Shown here: one piece after another, positions 7,169 to 8,674 of the stretch
Numbering within the stretch: position 1 is the stretch's first letter
How the letters are laid out: each line of letters opens with the position of its first letter
Source of the DNA: JBFWIL01 sp050256015
GTDB lineage: Bacteria; Bacteroidota; Bacteroidia; Bacteroidales; Prolixibacteraceae
DNA length: 8,674 bases
Direction: 5' to 3'
Assembly (NCBI GenBank): GCA_050256015.1
Contig: JBFWIL010000101.1
Coordinates: 1-8,674 of the forward strand
Notes under the pieces: model-generated
What the model saw: only the letters and a program-made list of their open reading frames with translations
What the model was told of the DNA's origin: nothing
Databases searched by the model: none
Made by a program: the position numbers and the translations under genes

Positions 7169-8674
7169 ATGAAAATGAAAATATATAAATCCATTTCGCT
7201 AATATCCGTTTTAGGAATAACGGTACTGTCTTTCAGTCGCTGCACCGATCTGGATGAAACCATTTACGACACTATTGCATCAGAACAATATACCTTCTCA
7301 GAAAAAGATGCAGCCAGTATGTTTGCTCCCGTATATAGCAGTCTGCGTAACGTTTATTGGTATTGGAACGGGTACTGTGATATTCAGGAAGAATCATCAG
7401 ACTTGTATTGTACTCCCTATCGAATAGGTATCGGATGGGGCGACCTTTATGTATCAATGCATAAACATGAATTCCATTCCCAGATTGATCATTTCTGGGT
7501 ACCTTGGAAATATTCTTACACAGGCATTAATTCCTGCAATAAACTATTGGCTGATGAAGCAGTCCAATCATCTGATGCGGCTGTTGCACAGTTAAGAGGA
7601 TACCGGGCCCTTTATTATTACATTCTCTTCGACTTATTTCGTAACATTCCGCTGGATACCACCTACAATCATCCGGAGGGATGGTTGCCTGAGCAAGCGG
7701 CCCCGCAGGAAACATGGGATTTCATCATTGATGAATTGAATGAGATCAAAGGAAAATGCGGCGAGGATAATGGTATGGGTCAGATTAACGATTATACCGT
7801 TAATATGATCCTGTCCAAAATGTATCTAAACCATAATGCCTGGTTTAACGATTTTACGGATGATTCGTATTTTGGGAAAGCTATTGACGAGGTAACCGAA
7901 GTTATTAACAGCGGAAAATTCTCTTTGGCAGCCAACTATTCCGATTGTTTTAAGGAAGATATATCTGCCTGTCCGGAGATTATTTTCGGCATTCCTTTCG
8001 AAGAGAATTACGCAAGCGGAAACTATTATGCCAATAAATGGATTCATGAAGCTGGCAGGGCAGTCTGGGATTTCAACGGCTGGGCAACCGGCGGAAGTAC
8101 AGTGCTGCCCCAATTCCTGGATACCTATGATGAAGACGACAGTCGTTATGACGACTGCTGGACTCTAGGACAACAATATGATCAAAGCGGAACTGCTATT
8201 ACTGTTGACGGCGAGCCCCTGTCCTATACGAAGGAAATACACAGCATCGATAACCCGGGATGTTATCCCTTTGAAGGCGGCCGGCTAATTAAATATGAAA
8301 TCCTTTCGGGGGACTTTGGAACCAGTTATGATGATGTTCCTTTCTTTCGTTTGGCCGATGCGTATATGATTAAAGCCGAGTGTTTGCTTCGCCTGGGAAC
8401 TTATAAGGGAGAAACAGAACAAGATGCAGCAACCCTTGTAACCCAGGTTCGCGAACGGGCATTTAAGGATAATCCGCCAAAAGCAGTGCGTACAGTCGAT
8501 CAGTTAAAAGGCGGAAGCGTTTATGCATACGGACATCTTGAAAACCAGGGGAAAATGGGTGAAGAAGATATCTGGGTTACAACGACCGAAGGTGGAGACG
8601 ATATAGAATTAGGCGGTTTGTTGGATGATCTGGCCTGGGAATTTGTTGCGGAACACCATCGCCGTCAGGATTTA
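7169..8674 (+). CDS. SusD/RagB-family surface lipoprotein, 3' end outside window
   Basis: Outer-membrane lipoprotein that captures substrate at the surface and caps the SusC barrel. The frame is open for 502 codons from ATG 7169 to the right edge, with no stop. A basic, hydrophobic signal peptide (MKMKIYKSISLIS...) leads to a lipidation Cys at residue 25 (7241-7243), followed by an acidic stretch (CTDLDET) typical of surface-exported Bacteroidota lipoproteins. The residue before the Cys is Arg (FSRC), unusual for a lipobox. TPR-like helices are seen around 130-225 (AQLRGYRALYYYILFDLFRN; DYTVNMILSKMYLN). The C-terminal SusD hallmark is visible in FRLADAYMIKAECLLRLG (about 393-410) and LAWEFVAEHHRRQDL at the edge, so perhaps 50-60 residues are missing. 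Nine cysteines besides the lipidation one is high for the family. Only 15 bases separate it from the transporter gene, so they share an operon. ATG 7175 is an alternative start. Confidence 0.95.
   Translation, partial: MKMKIYKSISLISVLGITVLSFSRCTDLDETIYDTIASEQYTFSEKDAASMFAPVYSSLRNVYWYWNGYCDIQEESSDLYCTPYRIGIGWGDLYVSMHKHEFHSQIDHFWVPWKYSYTGINSCNKLLADEAVQSSDAAVAQLRGYRALYYYILFDLFRNIPLDTTYNHPEGWLPEQAAPQETWDFIIDELNEIKGKCGEDNGMGQINDYTVNMILSKMYLNHNAWFNDFTDDSYFGKAIDEVTEVINSGKFSLAANYSDCFKEDISACPEIIFGIPFEENYASGNYYANKWIHEAGRAVWDFNGWATGGSTVLPQFLDTYDEDDSRYDDCWTLGQQYDQSGTAITVDGEPLSYTKEIHSIDNPGCYPFEGGRLIKYEILSGDFGTSYDDVPFFRLADAYMIKAECLLRLGTYKGETEQDAATLVTQVRERAFKDNPPKAVRTVDQLKGGSVYAYGHLENQGKMGEEDIWVTTTEGGDDIELGGLLDDLAWEFVAEHHRRQDL

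Noticed and set aside
7826..8113. Reverse-strand frame of 95 codons near the right end.
   Set aside because: It is opposite the SusD gene, whose frame is continuous from 7169 to 8674 and carries family hallmarks on both sides of this stretch.
1..8674. CRISPR array, transposase, tRNA/rRNA, attachment sites or phage genes.
   Set aside because: No spaced direct repeats, no mobile-element proteins and no RNA-gene structure were seen; the window is almost wholly filled by five protein genes.

Overview
The window looks like a chromosomal segment from a Bacteroidota bacterium, probably an anaerobic member of the Bacteroidales/Marinilabiliales type; the lineage is inferred from gene content. The evidence is a SusC/SusD outer-membrane uptake pair, a FecI-type sigma and FecR-type anti-sigma pair, start codons preceded by A/T-rich sequence rather than a purine-rich Shine-Dalgarno, and an oxygen-sensitive glycyl radical enzyme. 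All five genes are on the + strand.

Region 1 (1-2131) is the 3' nine-tenths of a glycyl radical enzyme gene that enters from the left edge. The visible 709 residues line up without gaps to my recollection of Clostridioides difficile trans-4-hydroxy-L-proline dehydratase (HypD). Every active-site residue I can recall is present, including the radical Gly and the catalytic Cys and Glu. Its activating enzyme and a pyrroline-5-carboxylate reductase, the expected partners, are not in the window.

Region 2 (2132-2261) is a short A/T-richer spacer with a small inverted repeat and no clear promoter. G+C drops visibly across this boundary.

Region 3 (2262-8674) is a signal-controlled SusCD uptake locus: an ECF sigma factor, its FecR-like anti-sigma factor, a terminator-like hairpin, a SusC-family TonB-dependent transporter, and a SusD-family surface lipoprotein that runs off the right edge. 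The transporter has an N-terminal STN domain, the module that touches FecR-type anti-sigma factors. The likely circuit is: ligand binds SusC/SusD, the STN domain signals to FecR in the periplasm, the sigma factor is released, and susC-susD transcription rises. No glycosidase, peptidase or other degradative gene is visible, so the imported substrate cannot be named from this window.

Nothing here demands a wholly new system. The points most worth a second look are the HypD gene beside a surface-uptake locus, the hairpin separating sensor from transporter genes, and the cysteine-rich SusD with an atypical lipobox.
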